A stretch of 59,498 nt of DNA from Nitriliruptoraceae bacterium (lineage in GTDB: Bacteria; Actinomycetota; Nitriliruptoria; Nitriliruptorales; Nitriliruptoraceae): the NCBI GenBank assembly GCA_003565155.1, contig PXDB01000054.1, forward strand, positions 1 through 59,498, read 5' to 3'. The translations under genes and the position numbers were made by a program. The notes beneath the pieces were generated by a model. It did not search any database. It was not told the DNA's origin and saw nothing but the letters and a program-made list of their open reading frames with translations. Position 1 is the stretch's first letter; each line of letters begins with the position of its first letter. This document shows, piece after piece, positions 41,980 to 50,362 of this stretch.

Positions 41980-44900
41980 TCAGCGCGCGTTGAAGTACTT
42001 CGCCTCCGGGTGGTGGAGCACGATCGCCGAGGTCGACTGCTCCGGGTGCAGCATGAACTCGTCGGTCAGCTCCACGTCGATGGCGCGCGGGTCCACCAGA
42101 CGGAACAGCTTGGCCTGATCCTCGAGGTCGGGACACGCGGCGTAGCCGAAGGAGTAGCGCGACCCGCGGTAGCCCTGCCGGAACCAATCCTGCACGCTGG
42201 GCCCGTCCTGGTCGGCGATGCCGAGCTCCTCGCGGATCCGCCGGTGCCACAGCTCCGCGAGGGCCTCCGCCATCTCCACCCCGAAGCCGTGGGCGAACAG
42301 GTAGTCCTGGTAGCGGTCCTCGGCGAACAGCCTCGCCGCGACGTCGCTGATCCGCCGCCCCATGGTGACCACCTGGATGCCGAGCACGTCGGGCACTCCC
42401 TGCTCGACGGGTCGCAGGAAGTCGGCGATGTTCAGGAACCGGCCAGTGGTCTGACGGGGGAAGGAGAAGCGCTCCAGCTCCCGCCCCAGGGGCGCATCCG
42501 GATCCCACACCACCAGCTCGTCCCCGTCGCCGTTGGCCGGGTAGTAGCCGTAGACGACCTCCGGGGTGATGACCTTCTCCGCCTGCGCCCGCGCCAGCCA
42601 CTCGCGCAGTACCGGTCGTGCCTGGCGCTCCAGGAGCTCCTGGTACGCCTCCGGCGAGAGTGAGCCCGGGGTGAAGCCCCACTGGTTGCGGAACAGCGCC
42701 ACCTCGTTCAGCAGCGGCGCCACCTCGGCGATCGGGATGCCGCGGACGGTGCGCTGGCCCCAGAAGGGTGGCGTGGGCACCTCGATGTCGGTAGCCGTAG
42801 CCGACCGCGGACGGCCCTGGGCGTCCCGGGCCGGTACGTCCGTCGCGGCGCGGGTCACCGTGGGCCTGCGGCGGTGCCGGCGCTCGGCCAACCCCGTGCG
42901 TACCCCGGCGCCCGGTCGCCCGTTGCCCCCGCTGCCCGTCGCCGCCACCTCGGCGTCGGCACCATCGGCCACGTCGGTCGGTGCAGGGACACCACCGGCT
43001 GCCGCCGCGGCGCGCGAGGTCGCGGACGCAGGCGCCGCCTGGGCGGCCTGCGCGGCGGCCGCCTCCGCCGCGGCCCGCCGGGCGGCCATCACCGCGTCAA
43101 GGACACGAAGGCCCTCGAAGGCGTCCTTGCAGTAGAACACCTCACCCTCGTAGATGGCGCGCAGGTCGTCCTCGACGTAGCCGCGGGTCAGGGCCGCGCC
43201 ACCGAGCAGCACCGGGTACCTCGTCGCCAGCTCCCTGGCGTTCAGTTCCTCGAGGTTCTCCTTCATGATCACCGTGGACTTCACCAGCAGGCCCGACATG
43301 CCGATGGCGTCGCAGGCGTGCTCCTCGGCGGCGTCGATGATCACGTCGACCGGCTGCTTGATGCCGAGGTTGACGACGTCGTAGCCGTTGTTGCGCAGGA
43401 TGATGTCGACGAGGTTCTTACCGATGTCGTGGACGTCGCCCTTCACGGTGGCGAGCAGCACCCGGCCCTTGGTGGAGGACGCCCCGCCGGCCGCCTCGAT
43501 GTGCGGTTCGAGGTGGGCGACGGCGGTCTTCATCGTCTCCGCCGACTGGAGCACGAAGGGCAGCTGCATCTGCCCGGAGGCGAACAGCTCGCCGACCGTG
43601 GCCATCCCGGCGAGCAGGAATCGGTTGATGATGTCCAGGGGCGGGTGGCCCTCCAGCGCCGCGTCGAGGTCGGCGTCGATGTCGTCCCGGTCGCCGTCGA
43701 TGATGCGGCGTTCGAGGCGCTCCTCGACGGGCAACGCCGCGAGCTCCTCGGCGGAGGCGCCGGCCTCGCGCTCGCCCTCGAACAGGCGCATCAGCTCGTG
43801 GAGGGGGTCGTAGTCCTTCTGCCTCGGGACCGGGTCGCCGCCGTCCTCGAGTGCCACCGGCGTACCCGCCGTCCCCCGGCGGTCATGGATCAGGTCCGTG
43901 GCGACCGCCACCTGCTCGGCGGGGATGCGGTGCAGGGGCAGGATCTTGCCCGGGTGCACGATGGCGGAGTCGAGCCCCCGGTCCATCGCCTCCTTCAGGA
44001 ACACCGAGTTCAGCACCTGCCGTGCCGCGGGGGACAGGCCGAAGGAGACGTTCGACACCCCGAGCGTCGTCGCGCAGCCCGGGACCGCGACCTTGACCCG
44101 TTCGATCGCTTCCAGGGTCTCCAACGCGTCGCGCCGCAGGTCCTCCTGGCCGGAGCCGAGCGGGAAGGTCAGGCAGTCGAAGATCAGGTCGTGCGCCTCG
44201 AGGCCGTACTCGTCGATGGCGATGCGGGCCACGCGCTCGCACACCTCGACCTTCCAGTCCGCGGTACGGGCCTGTCCCTGTTCGTCGATCGCCAGGACGA
44301 TCACCGCCGCGCCGTAGCGCTTGGCCAGGGGCAGCAGGTGGTCGGCCTTGACCCGTCCGTCCTCGAGGTTGACGGAGTTGATCACGGCCCGGCCACCGAG
44401 TCGGGTGAGCGCCTCCTCGATGACCTCGGGCTCCGTGGAGTCGATCACCAGCGGCAGGGTCGACTGCGTCGCGTAGCGGTCGACGATCGAGCGGATGTCG
44501 GGGGCGCCCTGGCGGCCGACGTAGTCCACGCACACGTCCAGCACGTGGGCGCCCTCGCGGGTCTGGGAGCGGGCGAGCTGGACGGTGCCGTCCCAGTCCT
44601 CGGCGAGCAGCAGCTCCCGGAAGGCCTTGGACCCGTTGGCGTTGGCACGCTCGCCGATGGCCAGGAAGGCGTTCTCCTGCTCCATGGGCACGGCCGCGTA
44701 GAGCGACGCGAGCGCCGGACGCCACTCCACCGCGATCGGATCCCGTGCTGCCTCGGCGAAGTCGTCGTGCTGCGGTGCTGCCGCGGCACGGGTGTCCGCC
44801 ACCTCGGCGTGGGTGTCCGCCACCTCGGCGGTGTCGCCCTCGCCGGACGCGCCAGGGCGCCCTGTGTCCGGGCTGGTCGGGTCGTCCTGCGCGGGTGGTG

Positions 44901-45954
44901 CGGTGAGCCGCCCCGCCGCGCCGGGTCGTGTCGCGCCGGGGCGATCCACCGCGCGCGGTCGCGGGGTACGCCCTTCCACCGCGCGCACCACCTCGGCGAG
45001 GTGGGCAGGGGTGGTTCCGCAGCACCCACCGACGATCCCCACGCCCAGCTCCGAGACGAACTCCCGGTGGGCGTCAGCCAGTCCCTCGGGGCCGAGTGGA
45101 TAGACGGTCCGGTCGTCCTCGAGGTGGGGGATGCCGGCGTTGGGTACCACGCTGATAGGGAGCCGGGAGGTCCGGGCCAGGGTGCGGACGTGCTCGCGCA
45201 TGTCCGCCGGCCCCGTGGCGCAGTTCATGCCCAGCACGTCGATGGACAGCGGGTCGAGGGCGGCGATCGCAGCGGGCGGTTCGGTGCCGAGCAGGAGGGT
45301 GTTGATGTCCTTCTCGACGGTGAACTGCACCATCAGGGGGCTGCGCTCGCCCCGCTCCACGAACACGTCGTTGGCGGCGGCCACCGCGGCTTTGACCTGC
45401 AGCAGGTCGAAACAGGTCTCGATCAGGATGACGTCGCTGCCGCCGTCCAGCAGCCCGCGGACCTGCCGGCGGTAGCCCTCCTCCATCGTCGCGATGTCGA
45501 TGAAGTCACGGGTGTCCGCGGGGTCCTTGCCGAGCGACAGCGTCGGCGACCGGGTCCCGGGGCCGATGGAGCCGATCACGTAGCGCGGGTCGCCGGGGCC
45601 GGCGTGGTCGTCGGCGGCGCGGCGGGCCACCCGGGCGGCCAGGCGGTTGAGTTCCTCGGTGTCCGCGCCCAGCCCGTACTCGTCGAGCACCCACGGCGCA
45701 CCACCGAAGGTGTTGGTCTGGACCGCGTGGACCCCGACCTCGAGGAAGTCGCGGTGGACCCGCTCGACGACGTCGGGTCGGGTGCGAACCAGGACCTCGT
45801 TGCAGCCGTCGAGGTGGTCCCCGCCGAAGTCGTGGGGGGTCAGCCCGGCCGCCTGCAGGCTGGTGCCCATGCCGCCGTCGAGGATCAGGACGCGCGAACG
45901 CAGCCCGTCGAGGAACGGGTGGTGGTCGAGGGGTGGGAGGGGTGCGGCGCTCAC
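41980..45954 (-). CDS. metH: Cobalamin-dependent methionine synthase
   Basis: A 1324-residue modular enzyme transferring a methyl group from methyltetrahydrofolate to homocysteine via B12. Order: homocysteine module (1 to about 325; ILDGGMGTSLQAAGLTPHD, zinc Cys in MNCATGP and GGCCGTTP); linker; pterin module (from about 430; AIGERANANGSKAFRELLL); cap and B12 module (VKGDVHDIGKNLVDIILRN, near 839); linker; AdoMet reactivation module (from about 1055; ending STSAIVLHHPEAKYFNAR). The two linkers are long, about 75 and 95 residues, rich in Ala/Gly/Pro with AEVADT-type repeats. GTG 45954 is the likely start. I see no cobalamin riboswitch in the 300 bases upstream. Confidence 0.95.
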   Translation of the reverse strand: MSAAPLPPLDHHPFLDGLRSRVLILDGGMGTSLQAAGLTPHDFGGDHLDGCNEVLVRTRPDVVERVHRDFLEVGVHAVQTNTFGGAPWVLDEYGLGADTEELNRLAARVARRAADDHAGPGDPRYVIGSIGPGTRSPTLSLGKDPADTRDFIDIATMEEGYRRQVRGLLDGGSDVILIETCFDLLQVKAAVAAANDVFVERGERSPLMVQFTVEKDINTLLLGTEPPAAIAALDPLSIDVLGMNCATGPADMREHVRTLARTSRLPISVVPNAGIPHLEDDRTVYPLGPEGLADAHREFVSELGVGIVGGCCGTTPAHLAEVVRAVEGRTPRPRAVDRPGATRPGAAGRLTAPPAQDDPTSPDTGRPGASGEGDTAEVADTHAEVADTRAAAAPQHDDFAEAARDPIAVEWRPALASLYAAVPMEQENAFLAIGERANANGSKAFRELLLAEDWDGTVQLARSQTREGAHVLDVCVDYVGRQGAPDIRSIVDRYATQSTLPLVIDSTEPEVIEEALTRLGGRAVINSVNLEDGRVKADHLLPLAKRYGAAVIVLAIDEQGQARTADWKVEVCERVARIAIDEYGLEAHDLIFDCLTFPLGSGQEDLRRDALETLEAIERVKVAVPGCATTLGVSNVSFGLSPAARQVLNSVFLKEAMDRGLDSAIVHPGKILPLHRIPAEQVAVATDLIHDRRGTAGTPVALEDGGDPVPRQKDYDPLHELMRLFEGEREAGASAEELAALPVEERLERRIIDGDRDDIDADLDAALEGHPPLDIINRFLLAGMATVGELFASGQMQLPFVLQSAETMKTAVAHLEPHIEAAGGASSTKGRVLLATVKGDVHDIGKNLVDIILRNNGYDVVNLGIKQPVDVIIDAAEEHACDAIGMSGLLVKSTVIMKENLEELNARELATRYPVLLGGAALTRGYVEDDLRAIYEGEVFYCKDAFEGLRVLDAVMAARRAAAEAAAAQAAQAAPASATSRAAAAAGGVPAPTDVADGADAEVAATGSGGNGRPGAGVRTGLAERRHRRRPTVTRAATDVPARDAQGRPRSATATDIEVPTPPFWGQRTVRGIPIAEVAPLLNEVALFRNQWGFTPGSLSPEAYQELLERQARPVLREWLARAQAEKVITPEVVYGYYPANGDGDELVVWDPDAPLGRELERFSFPRQTTGRFLNIADFLRPVEQGVPDVLGIQVVTMGRRISDVAARLFAEDRYQDYLFAHGFGVEMAEALAELWHRRIREELGIADQDGPSVQDWFRQGYRGSRYSFGYAACPDLEDQAKLFRLVDPRAIDVELTDEFMLHPEQSTSAIVLHHPEAKYFNAR

Positions 45955-46147
45955 GTGGGGTGAGGGTACGCGGGCTGGGTCGGCGCCGCGGCCGGGGTGC
46001 CTGCTCTCCGCCGCGCTCAGTTGCGCCCCGACACAGCCCCGACCGCTGGGGGGAGACGTCGAGTGGCAACCACGCCGGCTACCGGCCACACGCAGCCAAC
46101 GTCAGACCGCCCGCCCAGGCACCGCCACGCTGTTCGCGGAGCCCGGC

Positions 46148-46178
46148 CTATCCACAGCGGATGGTGTGCTATCCACAG
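46148..46178 (+). promoter_or_regulatory. Two DnaA-box-like CTATCCACAG sites, 21 bp apart
   Basis: CTATCCACAG occurs at 46148-46157 and at 46169-46178, two helical turns apart in the same orientation. It matches TTATCCACA with one change. The pair lies in the 310-base gap between divergent metH and the AbiEi/DUF559-like gene, about 90 bases before the latter's start. No other gene or clear promoter is seen in that gap. Confidence 0.55.
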
Positions 46179-46264
46179 GCGCGTCGATCCCGCGGCCGCA
46201 CTCACTCCGGCGCAGGGCAGCATCCGTGAGCGTCCAGCAGGAAGGGCGGAAGGGCCGCGTCGGG

Positions 46265-47281
46265 ATGGCAGCCACACCGGGATCGGGCTTGCACCACGCA
46301 TCGGCAGTCGGTCGCGACCCGACGCGAACTGGGGCGGGCCCCGCGGGGTACGGGTCTCAGCCGGATCGGCTGGCGCGACTCTCACGCGTCGCCCGACGCC
46401 AGTTCGGCATCGTGACGACGCGGCAGGCCGCTGCCGTGGGCCTCGATCACCACGCCTTGGCCGCGCTCCTGCGGCGTGGGGTGCTCACGCGCCGGTTCCG
46501 AGGTGTGTACGCCTTCCTGGGCGCACCGGACCGGCGTGAGGCCCGTTGGCTCGCCGCGCAGCTGGCCACGGGCGGCAGCGGCACGCTCTCGCATGGGACC
46601 GCTGCGGCAGCGCACGGACTGCAGGTCGACGTGCCGGATACGCGCATCCACGTGACGGTTCGCCGCCGGCCCCGTCGGGTGCCCGCGGGGGTGGTCGTGC
46701 ACGAGTCACCCGACCTCGCCGTACCCACGGTGCTGCGTCATGGCGTGCTCCCGGTGACCTCGGTCGCCCGCACACTGTGTGACGTCGCCGGCGTTGCGAG
46801 GGATACCGCGGGTCTGCGTACGGCCGTGGCTGCCGCGGTTCGGTCGGGGCAGGTGACACCGGAGCAGGTGGGTCATGAGATGGGGCTACGGCGTCGCTTC
46901 GTCGGGCGCGCGGCGCTGCGACAGGTGTTGGACGAACTGACGCCGCTGGAGCTGCAGGCGCGGAGCGAACTGGAGTCGCTGTTCCTCCGCGTGACCCGCG
47001 CAGGTGGGGTCCCGCCGACCACGATGAACCACCGGGTGAGGGACGCCGACGGTCGGACCCGCTACCTCGACGCGGTGTGGCTGCCGGCGGGCGTGTACGC
47101 GGAACTGGATTCGAGGCGGTTCCACGGCACCCTGGTGGACTGGCATGATGACGCGCGACGGGAGAACGCCGTGGTGCTCGCGGGATTCCCCGTCTGCCTC
47201 CGCTTCTCCTGGTGGGACCTCCAGCACCACCCCGGACTGGTGGTGGACACCGTCCGGCGCGCCCTCTCCGCGGCGACCTGA
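46265..47281 (+). CDS. AbiEi-antitoxin-like/DUF559-type protein
   Basis: About 338 residues. The N-terminal part resembles the winged-helix of type IV AbiEi-like antitoxins (RLSRVARRQFGIVTTRQAAA, then LTRRFRGVYAF). The C-terminal part resembles the endonuclease-like DUF559/Vsr fold (RSELESLFLRVTRAGG, RTRYLDAVWLPAGVYAELDS, DDARRENAVVLAGF). Asp and Glu in YLDAVW and AELDS sit where nuclease metal ligands occur. Such proteins are abundant in actinomycetes and occur without a toxin partner, as here. The start may be ATG 46265 or GTG 46226. Function in DNA metabolism or defence is only suggested. Confidence 0.75.
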   Translation: MAATPGSGLHHASAVGRDPTRTGAGPAGYGSQPDRLARLSRVARRQFGIVTTRQAAAVGLDHHALAALLRRGVLTRRFRGVYAFLGAPDRREARWLAAQLATGGSGTLSHGTAAAAHGLQVDVPDTRIHVTVRRRPRRVPAGVVVHESPDLAVPTVLRHGVLPVTSVARTLCDVAGVARDTAGLRTAVAAAVRSGQVTPEQVGHEMGLRRRFVGRAALRQVLDELTPLELQARSELESLFLRVTRAGGVPPTTMNHRVRDADGRTRYLDAVWLPAGVYAELDSRRFHGTLVDWHDDARRENAVVLAGFPVCLRFSWWDLQHHPGLVVDTVRRALSAAT

Positions 47282-47442
47282 CAGGCCTTCAGCGCGTGCA
47301 GCGTCTGCTCCGCAGATGGGGTGCCGGGCCCAGGGTGCGGCGAGCGCACCGACGACCCACCGAGCTGTCCTGGCGGTGCGGAGGCGTCATGACGCTTCGT
47401 CCGTGGTGCGCCGCTGCAGGCGGGTGCTGCCGGGTGCTGCCG

Positions 47443-47571
47443 GTTGCCCCACGACGTGTGACCGCACAGGTCGAGCAAGGGTCGTGGGGCAACGTGCGGC
47501 CACGGTTGGGTGGCAACGCTGCGGGGCGGCACGTGGCCACGGTTGGGTGGCAACGCTGCGGGGCGGCACGC
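47443..47571. repeat. 13-bp inverted repeat followed by a 37-bp tandem repeat
   Basis: In the 381-base gap 47282-47662, GTTGCCCCACGAC (47443-47455) is perfectly inverted at 47481-47493 with a 25-base loop. A 37-base unit beginning GGCCACGGTTGGGTGGC follows twice (47498-47534 and 47535-47571, one mismatch). No gene is supported in the gap. The inverted repeat could be a terminator for the preceding gene. Confidence 0.75.
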
Positions 47572-47662
47572 GGCAGGTCGCGTGCGCGTGATCCGCGCCG
47601 TCCGGCACCGCGCGGCGGCCCGGGTTCGCGCTGGGACCGCCGGCCCGCGATACTGCCCCGCC

Positions 47663-48214
47663 ATGCCGCTGTTCGCCCGCAAACCGCCGCTGCCCGCAGA
47701 CCTCCACGAGGCCTGGCAGGCCTTCCTCGACTGCGCCGAGGTGATCGAGGGTGGCCGCCGGGTGCTCCTCGGTGTGCTGCCCACCGGCCGGGTCGAACCC
47801 GCCCCGGTCGGCGTCGGGACCGACGCCGTCCGCCGGGCCATCACCGACGCCAGGGCCTGGATGCCACGTTGGCGCGTGCAGCAGCTCGAGGACGACTGGC
47901 AGGACTGCCTGACGGCGTTGGATGAGGCGGAGGCGGCCTGCGACGAGGTCGACGAGGTTGCAGGGACCACCCGCGAGCTGGAGGAGCTGCTCGAAGCGGT
48001 CCAGGACGTGATCGAGCCGCTGGATGTCTTCGCCGACGCGGAGCGCGCCTGGCGTCGGGGCTGGAAGCTGCCCAGGGACGTGGGTGGTTCCGCGGACGGC
48101 GCTCCTGGTTCCGCGGACGGCGCTCCTGGATCCGGCGGTGGCGTGCCTGGATCCGGCGGTGGCGTGCCTGGATCCGGCGGTGGCGTGCCTGGATCCGGCG
48201 ACGGCACGCCGTGA
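47663..48214 (+). CDS. Unknown helical protein with C-terminal heptapeptide repeats
   Basis: A 183-residue protein beginning MPLFARKPPLPADLHEAWQA. Residues about 15-140 are mostly helical with coiled-coil-like acidic runs (LDEAEAACDEVDEVAGTTRE, LEELLEAVQDVIEPLDVFAD). The C-terminus is six tandem seven-residue repeats: GSADGAP twice, GSGGGVP three times and GSGDGTP once (48086-48211, 21 bases each). The repeat number may vary between strains. The nearby AbiEi-like gene and purM offer no functional clue. I recognise no family. Confidence 0.6.
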   Translation: MPLFARKPPLPADLHEAWQAFLDCAEVIEGGRRVLLGVLPTGRVEPAPVGVGTDAVRRAITDARAWMPRWRVQQLEDDWQDCLTALDEAEAACDEVDEVAGTTRELEELLEAVQDVIEPLDVFADAERAWRRGWKLPRDVGGSADGAPGSADGAPGSGGGVPGSGGGVPGSGGGVPGSGDGTP

Positions 48215-48346
48215 TCCGGGCGACGGCACCGGAGGTCTGCGCGGCGACCCCGTCGGGGTCGCCGCAGCGTCCGGTGGGACGTCAGCGGATGCGGGCATCC
48301 GGAACGCAGGGACGACGGGCGGTGCGTCGCCCGGGGAGGCCATGAC

Positions 48347-49441
48347 GTGGAGCAGGACCCCCGGCCCGACACGCCGGCACCGCCGGACGCCGGCCCTCGA
48401 CGTACCCCGGTGAGCTACGCGGACGCTGGCGTCGATCTCGATGCGGCGGAGCGCAGCGTCGCCATGCTCGGCGACATCGTCCGGCGCGCCACCCGGCCCG
48501 AGGTGCTCGGCGGTATCGGCGGCTTCGGTGGGCTGTTCGCCTTCGACACCACCCGGTACCGGGAACCGGTCCTCGTGAGCTCGACCGACGGTGTCGGGAC
48601 CAAGGTGGACCTCGCGCGCCAGCTCGGCGTGCTCGACACCATCGGGCAGGACCTGGTGGCCATGGTCGTCGATGACCTGGTGGTCACCGGTGCCGAACCG
48701 CTGTTCTTCAACGACTACCTCTCCGTCGGCTCCCTCGATGTTGACCGTGTTGCCGACGTGGTGCGTGGGATCGCCGACGGCTGCGCTCTGGCCGGATGCG
48801 CGCTCGTCGGCGGCGAGACCGCCGAACACCCCGGCCTGCTGGGGGCGGACGAGTTCGACCTCGCCGGGTTCGGTGTCGGCGTCGTGGAGCGCGACGCCAT
48901 CCTGGGACCGGACCGCGTCCAGGCCGGGGATGCCCTGATCGCGATGCCGTCCTCAGGTCTGCACAGCAACGGCTACAGCCTGGTCCGCCGCGTCGTGGCC
49001 GGCCTCGACCTCGCCGCTGATCACGGACTGGGCGCACCGCTCGGCGAGCTCCTGCTCACCCCCACCCGCATCCACGCTCCCGACTGCCTCGCACTCGTCG
49101 AGTCGGCGGAAGCGCGGGTCCACGCCTTCAGCCACATCACCGGCGGTGGTCTTCCGGGCAACCTGCCCCGGGTGCTGCCCGATCACCTCGGCGCGGTGGT
49201 CGACACCTCGAGCTGGCGCTGGCCCGACATCGTGACCTGGCTCGCGGAGGAGGGGCCCATCGACGAGGCAGAGATGTGGCGGACCTTCAACTGCGGCGTC
49301 GGGATGGTCGCCGTCGTCGACCCTGCCGACGCGGAGCGTGCCGTCGAGCTGCTCGTGTCACGGGGCGTCGCCGCATGGCGGATGGGGGAGGTCGTCGAGT
49401 CGGGAGGTGCCACGGCGGACACCGTCCACCTCATGCCGTGA
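48347..49441 (+). CDS. purM: Phosphoribosylformylglycinamidine cyclo-ligase PurM
   Basis: A 364-residue enzyme closing the imidazole ring (FGAM to AIR). Landmarks: the N-terminal segment SYADAGVDLDAAERSVAMLG, the ATP-binding STDGVGTKVDLARQLGVLDT, DLVVTGAEPLFFNDYLSVG, GCALVGGETAEHPGLLGADE, and the C-terminal half SGLHSNGYSLVRRVVAGLDL and HITGGGLPGNLPRVLP. GTG 48347 is preceded by GGGGAGG. The first 20 residues are a proline-rich extension. It sits about 9 kb from purF in this cluster. Confidence 0.96.
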   Translation: MEQDPRPDTPAPPDAGPRRTPVSYADAGVDLDAAERSVAMLGDIVRRATRPEVLGGIGGFGGLFAFDTTRYREPVLVSSTDGVGTKVDLARQLGVLDTIGQDLVAMVVDDLVVTGAEPLFFNDYLSVGSLDVDRVADVVRGIADGCALAGCALVGGETAEHPGLLGADEFDLAGFGVGVVERDAILGPDRVQAGDALIAMPSSGLHSNGYSLVRRVVAGLDLAADHGLGAPLGELLLTPTRIHAPDCLALVESAEARVHAFSHITGGGLPGNLPRVLPDHLGAVVDTSSWRWPDIVTWLAEEGPIDEAEMWRTFNCGVGMVAVVDPADAERAVELLVSRGVAAWRMGEVVESGGATADTVHLMP

Positions 49442-49596
49442 GCACGCGCCGCTGCCGCAACCGACCATCGGACAGGGGCCAGGTCGGTTGCCGATCCGGC
49501 GCGCCCCGGCACCCTGAGCGTCGCCGCGCCCTCGCGCGCGGCGTTCGATCATCGCAACCACCAACCGAGAACCGATCAGCGGAGTGCACCCACGAC

Positions 49597-50121
49597 ATGC
49601 GACCACGGACCCTCGTAGTGGCAGCCGCCACCGCCCTCGTGCTCGCCGCCTGCGGCGACACGGACGAGGAACCCGACCAGGACGCGACGGCTACCACCCA
49701 GGAGGAGGACGCAGACGAGAACGGGGAAGGGATCGACGTCACCCAGGAGGACGAGGATCGCGCGCAGGTGGAGACGGACGACTTCGCCGCCGACGCAGGT
49801 GTCGGTTCACTCCCCGAGGACTGGCCAGAGGAGCTCGCGCTGCCGGACGTGCCGGATCTGGAGATCACCCTCGCCACCATCGTCGAGTCCGGTGATGAGC
49901 GGGTCCTCCAGGCGAACCTCACCTTCCCCGGCGATCTGGACGACGCGCGCACCTACTTCGAGGGGCTCGCGGGCGCCGGCTTCGAGGTGGAGATCACCGA
50001 GGACCTCGACGCCCCGCTGCCGCGCATCGACGCCGAGGTGGACGGCAACGGCTGGGCGGGCACCATCACCGCCCAGGAGGGTCCGACCATCATCGTGGAC
50101 TACCAAATGCAGGGGTCGTGA
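49597..50121 (+). CDS. Lipoprotein of unknown function
   Basis: A 174-residue exported protein. The signal peptide ends in a classic lipobox (TALVLAAC), so Cys 19 should be lipidated and the protein held on the outer face of the membrane. A stretch of about 50 residues rich in Glu, Asp, Gln and Thr follows, then a folded domain with alternating strands (LEITLATIVESGDERVLQAN, GFEVEITEDLDA, NGWAGTITAQEG). I do not recognise a family; the layout is like actinobacterial lipoproteins of unknown role. Confidence 0.7.
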   Translation: MRPRTLVVAAATALVLAACGDTDEEPDQDATATTQEEDADENGEGIDVTQEDEDRAQVETDDFAADAGVGSLPEDWPEELALPDVPDLEITLATIVESGDERVLQANLTFPGDLDDARTYFEGLAGAGFEVEITEDLDAPLPRIDAEVDGNGWAGTITAQEGPTIIVDYQMQGS

Positions 50122-50362
50122 CCGCTCCCGGTGCGCGCGGGTCCGCCATCTGCCGCGGGCGGAGCGACGCCGGCGGCGAGCGGGTAACGCCCATCCGGCG
50201 AACGACGGCCCGTCCGCGCCAGCGACGCGCGGAGCGGATAGCAGAGACTACGGAGCGTGGTAGCGAGGTGCTGTTGCCCACGTGACGTGCGAACATCCTG
50301 GCTAGCGAGGGTCGATGCCGCTCCGGCTCGGCCTCCGGGGGCCGTCACGACGGAGGCAGGCC

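Noticed and set aside
42874..45963. A 1029-codon open frame on the plus strand opposite metH
   Set aside because: It is the antisense shadow of metH in a high-GC genome; its sequence is low-complexity and no family is recognisable.
45955..46264. Cobalamin or SAM riboswitch upstream of metH
   Set aside because: I found no B12-box or SAM-riboswitch core sequence on the minus strand in this interval.
46265..48214. AbiEi-like gene plus unknown neighbour as an AbiE-type toxin-antitoxin pair
   Set aside because: The neighbour has no nucleotidyltransferase (AbiEii) motif and lies 381 bases away behind repeats, so no toxin partner is supported.
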